A DNA stretch of 64,000 bases from Litchfieldella qijiaojingensis (GCF_014651875.1 NZ_BMXS01000012.1:1-64000), one strand, 5' to 3'; shown: positions 9,196-20,419, counted from the first letter of the stretch. Notes: a model not told the origin generated them from the letters alone. Made by a program: numbers and translations.

Positions 9196-10569
9196 ATGAC
9201 ACAACGACTCGAAATCACATCCCTGCCTTATCGGGCCGATCCCTTGGACTACTTCGCGGCACTGCGCAAGCAGCGCGGAGCCGTGCTGCTCGATAGCGGC
9301 CGTCCATATGGCCCCGGCGGGCGCTATGACATTCTCAGTTGCGACCCTCGCGGCCTTCTAGAGATCGATGCCGAAGGACGGCCATATTGCGATGCCGACA
9401 TTTCCTTGCCGACGATGCCCTTCGCAGCTCAGCAAGCCCTGCTCGACAGCCTCGACGTCAAACCGCCGGAAAACTGCAACCTACCTTTCCTGGGAGGACT
9501 GATCGGGTATTGGAGCTACGACCTCGGTCGCCGCCTCGAGCGCCTGGAGGGACGAGCCAAACCTGCCGTGCACCTTCCCTGGAGCCGCGTTGGTCTCTAT
9601 GACTGGGCACTGATCCAGGATCATGAGCAACAGCAGACCTCACTGGTGGCAACTGCCGAGCGCCGAGATCAAGTGCTGGGCTGGCTTGCGGAGCCTCCCT
9701 CCCCTTCCCAAGCGTTTCGCATCACCGGCTCCTTCGAAGCCGAATTGGATCGTACCGGTTACGGGGAACGTTTTCGCGCCGTCCAGCGTTACATTCACGC
9801 TGGCGACTGTTACCAGATCAATTTGGCCCAACGCTTCAGCGCCAGCTATGAAGGCGACCTGTGGCATGCCTACCTGCGCCTGCGCCAAGCCACTCCCACA
9901 CCTTTCGCCGGCTTTCTGGCCTGGGAGGACAAGGGCGTATTATCGCTATCGCCGGAACGCTTCCTGCAAGCATACCAAGGCCAGGTGGAAACCCGTCCCA
10001 TCAAAGGAACACGCCCACGCGGCAACACTGCCACCGAGGATCGTCAACTGGCCGAAGCGCTACAGTGTAGCGCCAAGGATCGGGCCGAGAACGTGATGAT
10101 CGTCGACCTGTTACGCAATGACTTGGGACGCGTCTGCCGGCCCGGTAGTGTCAAGGTTCCACAACTGTGCGGCCTGGAAAGTTATGCCAACGTGCATCAC
10201 CTGGTCAGCATCGTCAGTGGTGAACTGGACGTGGGACGCACGCCTCTCGACCTGCTGGCCGCTGCCTTTCCCGGAGGTTCCATCACTGGCGCCCCCAAGG
10301 TACGGGCCATGCAGATCATCGACGAACTCGAACCCAGTCGACGCAGCGCCTATTGCGGGAGCCTCGGCTACATCGACCAACGTGGGCACATGGATACCTC
10401 CATCGCCATTCGTACCGCTGTCGCCGAGGCAGGCAGGTTGCATCTCTGGGGGGGCGGTGGCCTGGTCGCCGATTCTGAAGAGGAAGCCGAATATCACGAG
10501 ACCCTGGCCAAGATCCGCCACTTGCTGAATGCTCTGGTTGCCGATTCATCCACTGCCGCCCCGCTCTGA
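9196..10569 (+). CDS. pabB: aminodeoxychorismate synthase component I (PabB)
   Basis: A 457-residue chorismate-binding enzyme that makes 4-amino-4-deoxychorismate from chorismate and ammonia for folate synthesis, normally with a PabA/TrpG glutaminase. Signatures of the family are KGTRPRG (about residues 275-281), NVMIVDLLRNDLGR (about 298-311) and GSITGAPKVRAMQIIDELEP (about 362-381). The length fits PabB rather than TrpE (about 500), and a separate trpE exists at 23042. TrpG at 22391 could serve both. It is a single gene, divergent from prp. Its promoter carries a palindrome like the prp operators. Confidence 0.93.
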   Translation: MTQRLEITSLPYRADPLDYFAALRKQRGAVLLDSGRPYGPGGRYDILSCDPRGLLEIDAEGRPYCDADISLPTMPFAAQQALLDSLDVKPPENCNLPFLGGLIGYWSYDLGRRLERLEGRAKPAVHLPWSRVGLYDWALIQDHEQQQTSLVATAERRDQVLGWLAEPPSPSQAFRITGSFEAELDRTGYGERFRAVQRYIHAGDCYQINLAQRFSASYEGDLWHAYLRLRQATPTPFAGFLAWEDKGVLSLSPERFLQAYQGQVETRPIKGTRPRGNTATEDRQLAEALQCSAKDRAENVMIVDLLRNDLGRVCRPGSVKVPQLCGLESYANVHHLVSIVSGELDVGRTPLDLLAAAFPGGSITGAPKVRAMQIIDELEPSRRSAYCGSLGYIDQRGHMDTSIAIRTAVAEAGRLHLWGGGGLVADSEEEAEYHETLAKIRHLLNALVADSSTAAPL

Positions 10570-10657
10570 TCTTCCATGAGGGCTTTCATCATCCACACTA
10601 GTGCTCATGGTTCTAAACAGTCGCCCACTTCTATCGAATAGCTATATAAGAACCGAA

Positions 10658-10671
10658 CCAATAGGTATTGG
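10658..10671. promoter_or_regulatory. palindrome upstream of cysH
   Basis: CCAATA-GG-TATTGG is a perfect 14-base inverted repeat 57 bases before the cysH start. It lies in the 158-base gap after pabB. CysB, encoded just beyond cysH, is an obvious candidate for binding, but CysB sites are degenerate and I cannot assign it with certainty. Confidence 0.4.
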
Positions 10672-10727
10672 GGCGACAATGGGTGGCTTTGCTAGGGTAT
10701 CCACATCATGTGGGGAAGGAGCATTTC

Positions 10728-11348
10728 ATGGACCTGGACATCAATACCATCAACCAGCAGTACGGTCGTGACCCGGAAGCCTTGACCCGTTGGGCACTAG
10801 GGCTTGGCAAGCGTGCCATCTGCACCACCAACTTCCGCCCTTTCGAAGCGGTGATCCTGCATATGGTCACCCGGGTGCAGCCGGACATCCCTATCGTTTG
10901 GATGGACTCCGGCTACAACACCGAGGCCACTTACCGCTTTGTCGATGAGGTCGTCAAACGTCTCAACCTGAACCTGATCACCTACCATCCACAGCGCTCT
11001 CGCGCTCATCGCGAGGCACTGGAAGGTCCGCCCCCGAGCATCGATGATCCTCGCCATGCGGCCTTTACCGAGGAGGTCAAGCTTGAGCCCTTCCAGCGCG
11101 CCTTGCGGGAGATGGCTCCCGAGGTGTGGCTCACGGCGCTGCGCGCCGAAGACACCGCCGAGCGTGCCCAGATGCAGCCGGTATCCGTTAATGCCAACGG
11201 GCTGATCAAGGTCGCACCAGTGCTGCATTGGACTGCAAAGGACATGTACCAATACCTGCAGCAGCACGACCTGCCCAACAATTTCGATTACTTCGACCCC
11301 ACCAAAGTGGAAGAGAAACGCGAATGCGGGCTGCACCTGCAGCATTGA
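10728..11348 (+). CDS. cysH: phosphoadenosine phosphosulfate reductase CysH
   Basis: A 206-residue protein from the ATG at 10728, which has AAGGAG six bases upstream. The longer frame from 10668 lacks a ribosome site. CysH reduces PAPS to sulfite with thioredoxin in assimilatory sulfate reduction. The catalytic tail ECGLH is present with Cys200. The CC and CxxC pairs that bind the 4Fe-4S cluster in APS reductases are absent, so a PAPS-type enzyme is expected. It is about 35 residues shorter than E. coli CysH, and the nucleotide-binding loop reads CTTNFRPFEA instead of the common SxSFG form. It lies next to the convergent cysB, which fits sulfur control. Confidence 0.9.
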   Translation: MDLDINTINQQYGRDPEALTRWALGLGKRAICTTNFRPFEAVILHMVTRVQPDIPIVWMDSGYNTEATYRFVDEVVKRLNLNLITYHPQRSRAHREALEGPPPSIDDPRHAAFTEEVKLEPFQRALREMAPEVWLTALRAEDTAERAQMQPVSVNANGLIKVAPVLHWTAKDMYQYLQQHDLPNNFDYFDPTKVEEKRECGLHLQH

Positions 11349-11370
11349 CTCCCTTCAGCCAGTGATGAAA

Positions 11371-11404
11371 AGGCCCGCCGGTAAAATGCCGACGGGCTTT
11401 TTTT
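11371..11404 (+). terminator. intrinsic terminator of cysH
   Basis: A GCCCG-C-CGG / CCG-A-CGGGC stem with a 7-base loop is followed by seven or more T. It ends six bases before the cysB stop on the other strand. Confidence 0.9.
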
Positions 11405-11409
11405 CGGGC

Positions 11410-12477
<1,068 letters not shown>

Positions 12478-12625
12478 CTAATACCAGCAAGCAATAAATG
12501 ATCATTACATGATTACTTTATAGCATATGGAGTATCCGCTGTAAGTGCCTGCGGGCTTCCATTGTTCCCGCCCCAATGAGCCCCCATGATAGGATATGGC
12601 TATTAGCCTATTGTCCCTCGGACAT

Positions 12626-12654
12626 TTGCCAGCGCGGCAGCCTGCCGCTAACAT
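12626..12654 (+). promoter_or_regulatory. trxA promoter (candidate)
   Basis: TTGCCA (12626-12631) and TAACAT (12649-12654) are 17 bases apart. The spacer contains the inverted repeat GGCAG-C-CTGCC. Confidence 0.5.
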
Positions 12655-12709
12655 CGCGAGCTACACTAGTTATCGCGACGCTTACAAGCGCATAGAACTG
12701 GAGACCCCC

Positions 12710-13033
12710 ATGGCCAACAACGTCGATGTCACCACCGCCAACTTCGAGCAAGAAGTGCTCAAGGCCGACAAACCGGTTCTGCTAAAGTTCTGGGCTCCTT
12801 GGTGCGGCCCCTGCAAGATAATGGCGCCAGTCGTGGATGAAGTCGCCGAGGAGCGCTCGGACAGCCTCAAGATCGTCAGTGTCAATGTCGACGATGCCCC
12901 TGAGATCGCCGCCGAGCATGGTGTACGAGGCGTCCCAACCGTCATGCTGTTCAAATCTGGCGCCAAGGTCGCCTCACTGGTGGGTGCACAATCCAAGTCG
13001 CAGCTCTCCCAGTTCATCGAACAGAACGCCTGA
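12710..13033 (+). CDS. trxA: thioredoxin 1
   Basis: A single thioredoxin domain of 107 residues with the active site WCGPC (Cys32, Cys35) and the cis-proline region RGVPT near residue 75. The start at 12710 has GGAG upstream and gives the family's normal length. The frame extends back to 12596, but that extension contains the predicted promoter. It reduces cytosolic disulfides and supplies electrons to PAPS reductase, whose gene is nearby. In many relatives rho follows trxA. Here a convergent permease gene follows instead. Confidence 0.95.
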   Translation: MANNVDVTTANFEQEVLKADKPVLLKFWAPWCGPCKIMAPVVDEVAEERSDSLKIVSVNVDDAPEIAAEHGVRGVPTVMLFKSGAKVASLVGAQSKSQLSQFIEQNA

Positions 13034-13040
13034 TGACCGA

Positions 13041-13061
13041 AGACCCGGCCAAGCCGGGTCT
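13041..13061. terminator. hairpin between trxA and the convergent permease gene
   Basis: AGACCCGGC and GCCGGGTCT form a perfect 9-base stem with a 3-base loop immediately after the trxA stop. It ends in the stop codon region of the opposite gene. The T run is weak (TCATTTC). Confidence 0.7.
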
Positions 13062-14194
13062 CATTTCACCTCTTCGTCGCCCCGGCCCTGGTCGGGGCGA
13101 TGTCGTTCCAGCCCCAGGTCGGCTTTCGAACCCACCTCCCGATCGTTGCGCGGGTCACCAGGCCCCAGCAGATGTGCAATCCAGCGCGTATCGGGATGGC
13201 TCTCGAGGGCAATCTTGAGAGTCATCGTCAACAGCACCGACAGCAGCATTCCCACCGTACCCAGGATCCAGCCCCAAACAACCAGTGACAGGAAGGCGAC
13301 AAAAGTCGAGAGGCCCAAGGCCCGTCCCATCACCCGAGGCTCGACCAGGTTGCCCATGACGAAATTGATGGCCAGGTAGGCTGACGCCAGCGAGATAACC
13401 TTCAGCAAACCGGCATCGGGTGAGATGAGTAGTAGCAATACCGGTGGGATGGCGGCGAGCACCGAGCCAATGTTGGGAATGAAGTTGAGCCCGAAGGCCA
13501 GCGTCGCCCAGAGCAGCGGAAACTCCACTCCCACCAGAGCGCAAGCCACCCAGACCAGGGCGCCGGTAATCAAGCTGATCAGGGTCTTGACCGCGAGATA
13601 GCGCTTGAGGGTCAGGCTGAACTCGCCGAAGCGCCTCAGGCTGGGAGCGGGATCCCGCAGCGCCTGCGAAACCTTGGCAGGAAAGTTCAGCGTCTCGAAG
13701 AGCATGAAGATCACCAGCAGGGCTACGATCACGCTCTGAAGCAGTAAGTTGCCGAGTTCGCCGAGAAACCGCGGCACGAACTGGGTGGCGTGGGTCGGAT
13801 CCAACCATTCGACGAACTGCTCGGGGCGGATCGACATGCCTGTGGTGGCAAGCCAACCGAGCAGGTTCAGATAGTACTCGCGGAACTGCCTTTCCAGCCC
13901 CGGCAGCGCATCGACAAAGGTGCTGAAGCTGTTGACCAGCAGCAAGACCAGCAGCATCAGGAAAGCACCGATCACCGACAGGGTGATCCAGACCGCGAGA
14001 CGTGGCCCGACCCCCAGGCGTTGCAGGAAATGTATCGGCGCGGTACAAACCACCGCGATGAACAGCGACAGCAACAACGGCACCACCAAGCTGGCCCCCG
14101 CCTTCAAACCGGCGATGATGATCACCAGCGCCGCTAGACTCAGCGTAAGGTTGAGAGGCAGGTTGCGTCGTGAATTATCTTTATCGTCGTGCAT
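13061..14194 (-). CDS. AI-2E family transporter (PerM/YdiK type)
   Basis: An integral membrane protein of about 377 residues from the ATG at 14194. About eight hydrophobic segments are visible, including a strong N-terminal pair (NLTLSLAALVIIIAGLKAG onward) and the family motif GLNFIPNIGS in the second half. The tail is charged and cytoplasmic. Members of this family export small molecules (autoinducer 2, or Na+ with H+ in some halophiles). The substrate cannot be told from sequence. An in-frame extension to 14317 lacks any ribosome site and was rejected. Confidence 0.88.
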   Translation of the reverse strand: MHDDKDNSRRNLPLNLTLSLAALVIIIAGLKAGASLVVPLLLSLFIAVVCTAPIHFLQRLGVGPRLAVWITLSVIGAFLMLLVLLLVNSFSTFVDALPGLERQFREYYLNLLGWLATTGMSIRPEQFVEWLDPTHATQFVPRFLGELGNLLLQSVIVALLVIFMLFETLNFPAKVSQALRDPAPSLRRFGEFSLTLKRYLAVKTLISLITGALVWVACALVGVEFPLLWATLAFGLNFIPNIGSVLAAIPPVLLLLISPDAGLLKVISLASAYLAINFVMGNLVEPRVMGRALGLSTFVAFLSLVVWGWILGTVGMLLSVLLTMTLKIALESHPDTRWIAHLLGPGDPRNDREVGSKADLGLERHRPDQGRGDEEVK

Positions 14195-14403
14195 GTCGCC
14201 ATCCTGGCCGATTGTATACCTCTCTATGATGGCCGCCACAGGGCCGCCGGACAAATGCTCGTGTGAGTTGCCGTCCATGCGGAGAATGGGGAAAAACGGT
14301 GCAGCGCAGGATACCATGGGAACCGCGCCACAACGCTGGACTCGAAGTCGACGCTAGCGCGTTGATGCGCCCTTACCTATATTCGATTCGGCAAGGAGCC
14401 ACC

Positions 14404-15180
14404 ATGACCCCTTCACGTCATCTATCCCTGATACTTGGCACTCTGCTACTCGGTACCCTTATGGCGACAGGCGCACAAGCGCACGAAGACAAGCCGCAAG
14501 ATTCGCGGTTGCATATCCAGGCACAGACCACACTCGAGGTAGTGCCAGACCGGGCCACCCTCAATGCGCGCCTTTGGGAACGAACCCCGGCCATTGCGGT
14601 ACGCGATGACACCCAGACCGACCCCAAGGCTCTGCGCGAGGCCCGCGAGCGTCTGGAAACTCGTACCGGCGAACTGATCCGCACTCTGGAAGAAGCCGGG
14701 CTGGAAAGCGAATCAATCCGTGCCGGCTCCTTGAGTGTTCGTCCTGAGCATATTCCGGGACAACGTCGCGACAACGGCGAGCAGGACAACCTGGTACGCA
14801 CCCATCTCGAACGCCCGGTCACGCTCGCCATCGAGGATATCGAGCAACTCCCCACCATTCTCGATGCCCTGACGCAAGCCGGCGTCAATGCCCTCGACGG
14901 CGTGGAATACGACCTCTCCGACCGCGATGCGGCCATCGACCGCGCACTCGCACAAGCTCTCGAGAAAGCGCGCCACAAGGCCGAGCTGATGGCCGACACT
15001 CTGGACGTCTCGCTGGGCAAGGTTGTCCATGTACGGGAAAGTCAGGCCCCCATCTTCACGCCGCGCATGATGGCCATGCACGCCGACGCCATGGAGAGTC
15101 AGGGCGCCGCTCCCGAATATCGCCCCGGCAAGATCAGCATCGACGCCGGCGTCGAAGTCAGCTGGGAAATCGAAAACTGA
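14404..15180 (+). CDS. periplasmic SIMPL-domain protein (DUF541)
   Basis: A 258-residue protein with a clear signal peptide (MTPSRHLSLILGTLLLGTLM then ATGAQA, cleavage near residue 26) and one SIMPL/DUF541 domain, including the TTLEVVPDRATL strand near the start and a long Ala/Lys helix DRALAQALEKARHKAELMAD. GGAG lies upstream of the ATG at 14404. SIMPL proteins are periplasmic. Some are linked to oxidative stress, but their function is mostly unknown. The gene is convergent with serS, and a heptamer repeat hairpin follows its stop. Confidence 0.85.
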   Translation: MTPSRHLSLILGTLLLGTLMATGAQAHEDKPQDSRLHIQAQTTLEVVPDRATLNARLWERTPAIAVRDDTQTDPKALREARERLETRTGELIRTLEEAGLESESIRAGSLSVRPEHIPGQRRDNGEQDNLVRTHLERPVTLAIEDIEQLPTILDALTQAGVNALDGVEYDLSDRDAAIDRALAQALEKARHKAELMADTLDVSLGKVVHVRESQAPIFTPRMMAMHADAMESQGAAPEYRPGKISIDAGVEVSWEIEN

Positions 15181-15198
15181 GTATCGAGCACCGGGCCA

Positions 15199-15329
15199 CG
15201 AGCTGCGAGCTGCGAGCTGCGAGCCAATGGCAAACGCTGCTCGTAGCTCGTAGCTCGTAGCTCGTAGCTCGTAGCTCGTAGCTCGTAGCTCGTAGCTCGT
15301 AGCTCGTAGCTCGTAGCTCGTAGCTCGTA
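15199..15329. repeat. inverted arrays of a 7-bp tandem repeat between the SIMPL gene and serS
   Basis: From 15199 to 15224 the heptamer CGAGCTG repeats 3.7 times. From 15239 to 15329 the heptamer GCTCGTA repeats exactly 13 times. The second array is the reverse complement of the first apart from one transition per unit. In a plus-strand transcript the first array could pair with the start of the second through a stem of about 26 bases with G-U wobbles and a 14-base loop. The array ends two bases before the serS stop codon. No spacers of CRISPR type exist. Confidence 0.95.
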
Positions 15330-15331
15330 TT

Positions 15332-16645
<1,314 letters not shown>

Positions 16646-16811
16646 TCAAGAATCAGCCGCTTATTGTAGGGAAAAGCCATCTTTTTCACCACGCCACCAC
16701 GACAATAGGTTGTGGGATGCGCGACCTGCTCGGCTCGGGTAAAGTAGTCGACACGTTTCTGTCCCGTCGCAGGCCCCCAGCGGCGGCGCCCAATGGCTTG
16801 ATATCGACCTC

Positions 16812-19800
16812 ATGATCGAACGACTGGATACCTACGAGCGCCTGGCCGCTCCTTATCTACACTTTCTCGACGCCCTGCGCGCCGACGGCTTCCGTGGCGA
16901 GATCGCCCCTGACTATGCCAACCGTGTGGTGCAAGCCACTGACAACTCCATCTATCAGCGCCTACCCCAGGCGGTGCTCTACCCCCGCAACGCCGAGGAC
17001 CTCGTGCGCCTCGCCCGGCTGGCGGCACGCCAGGAACACCGTCAGGTGGTCCTCGCCCCGCGTGGCGGTGGCACCGGCACCAACGGTCAGTCGCTCACCG
17101 ACGGGCTGGTGGTGGATGTCTCCAAGCACATGAATCGCATTCTCGACATCGACGTCGAGAATCGCCGCGTGCGGGTCCAGGCGGGCGTGGTCAAGGATCA
17201 ATTGAATGCCGCCCTGAAACCGCATGGGCTGTTCTTCGCTCCGGAACTCTCTACGTCCAATCGCGCCACCATCGGTGGCATGATCAGTACCGACGCCAGC
17301 GGCCAGGGCAGTTGCGAATACGGCAAGACCCGCGACCACGTGCTCGAGCTCGACAGCGTGCTGCTGGGTGGCGAGCGCCTTGTCAGCCGCCCGCTGGATG
17401 ACAGCGAACTCGCTGCGTTATGTGACCGCAGCGACCTCACCGGTACAGCCCATCGCACCGCACGCGACATCGCCGACACCCAGTGCGAGCTGATCGAAGC
17501 GAAATTTCCCAAGCTCAACCGCTGCCTGACCGGCTACGACCTGGCGCACCTGCGCACTGCGGACGGCCGCTTCGATCTCAACAGCCTGCTATGCGGCTCG
17601 GAAGGCTCGCTAGGCTTCCTCAACGAGGCGGTACTCAATGTGCTGCCGATCCCCAAGCACTCGACCCTGGTCAACGTGCGCTACGCGGGCTTCATGGATG
17701 CCCTGCGCGATGCCAAGGCGTTGATGGCCAGCGCCTCTTCACAAGACCAGCCGCAGGCGCTTCGCCCCACCTCGATCGAGACGGTGGACGACAAGGTGCT
17801 CAACCTGGCGATGGAAGACTTCGTGTGGGACAGCGTCGCCGAGTTCTTCCCCGACGAAACCGGCACCACCTCGGAAGACAGTGGCGACACCACCACTGCG
17901 ACACGGGCGACACCCAGGATTCGCGGCATCAACCTGGTCGAGTTCAATGACGACGACCCCGAGCGCCTGGCCGAGCGGGTCGCTGCCTTCTGCCGCCACC
18001 TGGAAGCCGACACCAGTGTCGAGCGCCTGGGCTACACCCTGGCCGAAGGCCGGGAACGGATCGCTCGCGTCTATGCCATGCGCAAGCGCGCCGTCGGCCT
18101 GTTGGGCAACGTCCAGGGCGAACGACGCCCGATCCCCTTCGTCGAGGATACCGCCGTCCCGCCGGAGCATCTGGCCGACTACATCGCCGAGTTTCGTGCC
18201 GCGCTCGATGCGCGCGGTTTGGAATATGGCATGTTCGGCCATGTCGACGCCGGGGTGCTGCACGTACGCCCGGCCATCGATATGAAGGACCCCGCGCAGG
18301 AAGCCCTGGTCCGCGAGATCTCGGACGAGGTCGCCGAACTGACCCACAAGTACCATGGCCTGCTGTGGGGCGAGCACGGCAAGGGGGTGCGCTCGGAGTA
18401 CGCGCCCCAGTTCTTCGGCGAGCTCTATCCCAGCCTGCAACGCGTCAAGGCCGCCTTCGACCCGTACAATCAGCTCAACCCGGGCAAGATTGCGACACCC
18501 TACAGCTGCACGCCTGACCAGCCCCTCTCCGACGACGGGGCATCGGGGGCAGGTCGCAGCGAAGGTCATTTGCCAGGGATGGCAAATGTAGCGCCCAGGG
18601 AGGGGTTCACAGCGCCTTCGCGAAGTCCTGCCCCCGATACCACCAAGGCCGGAACCGTTGTCACGTCGGAGGTCACCGAGGCACAACCGGTCAAACTCGT
18701 CGACCCGGGCCTGCTGACCATCGATGGCGTGCCGACCCGCGGCCAGCGCGACCGCCAGATCGACGAACGCGTCTGGCAGGCCCACGCCAGTGCGGTGTAC
18801 TGCAACGGCAACGGGGCCTGTTACAACTACGACACCGATGACGCCATGTGTCCGTCGTGGAAGGCTACCCGCCAACGCGTTTACTCGCCCAAGGGCCGCG
18901 CCAGCCTGATGCGCGAATGGCTGCGCCTGCAGGGTCAGGCCGGCATCGACGTAGTCGAGGAGTCACGCAAGAAGAAGATCGAAGGGGCCTGGGGCTTCAT
19001 GCGCGACTTGCCGTGGCGGCTGCGCAACACCCTGGCCAAGCGACGCGGCGAGGAGGACTTCTCCCACGAGGTCTACGACGCCATGGCCGGTTGCCTGGCG
19101 TGCAAGTCCTGCGCTGGCCAGTGCCCGGTCAAGGTCAATGTGCCCGAGTTCCGCTCGCAGTTCCTAGAGGTCTACCACGGTCGCTACCTGCGTCCGCTGC
19201 GTGACTACCTGATCGGCGGGCTGGAATTCTTCGTCCCCTACCTGTCCCCGGTGGCGCCGCTCTACAACGCTGCGCTCGAGAATCGTCTGATGGATCGCCT
19301 GCTGGCCGGCCCCATCGGCATGGTCGAGAGTCCACGGCTGTCGCGTGCCAGTCTCAAGAAACAACTGCGTGCCTGGGGTGTGGCCGAGGCCACGCCGACC
19401 GCGCTGGGGCTGCTGACCGAACGTCAGAAGGCGCGCAGCGTGGTGCTCGTCCAGGATGCCTTCACCAGCTATTTCGAATCGAGGCTGGTGATGGACATCG
19501 TCGAACTGCTGTCCCGGCTGGACATTCGGGTGTTCGTGGCGCCCTTCGCGCCCAACGGCAAGCCGCTCAATGTGCAAGGTTTCCTGGGAGCCTTCGAACG
19601 CACCGCCGCGAAGCAGGCCAAGCGCCTCAGCGCCCTGGCCGAGTTCGGCGTCCCGCTGGTGGGGATCGACCCGGCGATGACCCTCACCTACCGTCAGGAG
19701 TATGTAAAAGCACTGGGGCCGGACGCGGTGCCCGAGGTGTTGATGCTCCAGGAATGGCTGGTGTCGCTGGGCCAGCGGATCGTACCGGGCGAGCTGCGCT

Positions 19801-20147
19801 TCGACGACCCGGGCTACAAGCTGCTCGCGCACTGCACCGAGAAGACCACCGCTCCGGGTAGCCCAAAGGCCTGGCAGCAGGTGTTCGCCGCTTTCGGCCT
19901 GGAGCTCGAGCTGGTGGCCACCGGCTGCTGTGGCATGTCCGGCACCTATGGCCACGAAGCACGCAACCGGGAAACCTCGCGGACGATCTACGGTCAGTCG
20001 TGGCAGGAAAAGGTCGAGGATCCAGCCAACGACGGACGGTTGCTGGCCACCGGCTACTCGTGCCGCAGCCAAGTCAAGCGTTTCTCCGACCAGCGTCTTG
20101 CGCACCCGCTGCAAGGACTCCTGGATGTGCTGAGGCTCGCGCACTGA
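16812..20147 (+). CDS. ydiJ: YdiJ-like FAD and Fe-S D-2-hydroxyglutarate dehydrogenase
   Basis: A 1111-residue fusion. An FAD-binding PCMH domain occupies about residues 45-270 and an FAD-linked oxidase C-terminal domain about 280-560. A ferredoxin-like part follows, with CNGNGACYNYDTDDAMCP at about 664-681 and CLACKSCAGQCPVKVNVP at about 761-778, then a CCG-type domain (HCTEKTT and TGCCGMSGTYGHE, about 1005-1045). E. coli YdiJ has about 1018 residues. Part of the excess is a linker at residues 577-609 encoded by a palindromic element. Homologs oxidise D-2-hydroxyglutarate, which SerA produces as a side product. It is a single gene followed by DUF2905. Strong antisense frames overlap it but are GC-driven. 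Confidence 0.9.
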   Translation: MIERLDTYERLAAPYLHFLDALRADGFRGEIAPDYANRVVQATDNSIYQRLPQAVLYPRNAEDLVRLARLAARQEHRQVVLAPRGGGTGTNGQSLTDGLVVDVSKHMNRILDIDVENRRVRVQAGVVKDQLNAALKPHGLFFAPELSTSNRATIGGMISTDASGQGSCEYGKTRDHVLELDSVLLGGERLVSRPLDDSELAALCDRSDLTGTAHRTARDIADTQCELIEAKFPKLNRCLTGYDLAHLRTADGRFDLNSLLCGSEGSLGFLNEAVLNVLPIPKHSTLVNVRYAGFMDALRDAKALMASASSQDQPQALRPTSIETVDDKVLNLAMEDFVWDSVAEFFPDETGTTSEDSGDTTTATRATPRIRGINLVEFNDDDPERLAERVAAFCRHLEADTSVERLGYTLAEGRERIARVYAMRKRAVGLLGNVQGERRPIPFVEDTAVPPEHLADYIAEFRAALDARGLEYGMFGHVDAGVLHVRPAIDMKDPAQEALVREISDEVAELTHKYHGLLWGEHGKGVRSEYAPQFFGELYPSLQRVKAAFDPYNQLNPGKIATPYSCTPDQPLSDDGASGAGRSEGHLPGMANVAPREGFTAPSRSPAPDTTKAGTVVTSEVTEAQPVKLVDPGLLTIDGVPTRGQRDRQIDERVWQAHASAVYCNGNGACYNYDTDDAMCPSWKATRQRVYSPKGRASLMREWLRLQGQAGIDVVEESRKKKIEGAWGFMRDLPWRLRNTLAKRRGEEDFSHEVYDAMAGCLACKSCAGQCPVKVNVPEFRSQFLEVYHGRYLRPLRDYLIGGLEFFVPYLSPVAPLYNAALENRLMDRLLAGPIGMVESPRLSRASLKKQLRAWGVAEATPTALGLLTERQKARSVVLVQDAFTSYFESRLVMDIVELLSRLDIRVFVAPFAPNGKPLNVQGFLGAFERTAAKQAKRLSALAEFGVPLVGIDPAMTLTYRQEYVKALGPDAVPEVLMLQEWLVSLGQRIVPGELRFDDPGYKLLAHCTEKTTAPGSPKAWQQVFAAFGLELELVATGCCGMSGTYGHEARNRETSRTIYGQSWQEKVEDPANDGRLLATGYSCRSQVKRFSDQRLAHPLQGLLDVLRLAH
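18542..18638. repeat. 97-bp palindromic element inserted in frame within ydiJ
   Basis: The element has perfect 12-base terminal inverted repeats, ATCGGGGGCAGG (18542-18553) and CCTGCCCCCGAT (18627-18638). Inside it, CATTTGCCA and TGGCAAATG (18567-18588) form a second 9-base perfect hairpin with loop GGGA. It encodes residues 577-609, at the junction between the flavin half and the Fe-S half, without breaking the frame. It looks like a small non-autonomous repeat of REP/MITE type. I recall similar short repeats between genes in halomonads, but no second copy lies in this window. Confidence 0.8.
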
Positions 20148-20209
20148 CGCCATTCCCCGATGCCGGCATCTGAGCGGATGCCGGCCGTTGTCACTCACGG
20201 GAGGCAACG

Positions 20210-20410
20210 ATGTCACGCACCTTGATCCTGATCGGCCTGGCGATCATCGTCATCGGCCTTCTCTGGCCCTGGATCAGCAAGCTCCCCTTCGGCCAATTGC
20301 CTGGTGACATCGCCATCCGTCGCGAGAACTTTTCCTTCTACTTCCCCATCACCACCATGATCCTGATCAGTGTGGTGGTGTCGGTGGTACTGTGGCTGAT
20401 CAACCGTTAG
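20210..20410 (+). CDS. small membrane protein, DUF2905 family
   Basis: A 66-residue protein with two transmembrane segments (residues about 4-22 and 42-64) separated by a short loop containing FGQLPGDIAI, the conserved DUF2905 signature. GGAGG lies upstream. The function is unknown. It starts 62 bases after the ydiJ-like gene and may be co-transcribed. Confidence 0.85.
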   Translation: MSRTLILIGLAIIVIGLLWPWISKLPFGQLPGDIAIRRENFSFYFPITTMILISVVVSVVLWLINR

Positions 20411-20419
20411 GGAAACACG

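Noticed and set aside
14194-14317. N-terminal extension of the AI-2E family permease
   Set aside because: The extension lacks a ribosome site and would place 41 hydrophilic residues before TM1, unlike the family.
15199-15329. CRISPR-like repeat array
   Set aside because: The unit is only 7 bases, contiguous and without spacers. No cas genes are present.
17739-20216. Long minus-strand reading frames (378 and 350 codons) opposite the ydiJ-like gene
   Set aside because: They are frame shadows of a GC-rich gene with clear FAD and Fe-S motifs. Their translations show no family motif.
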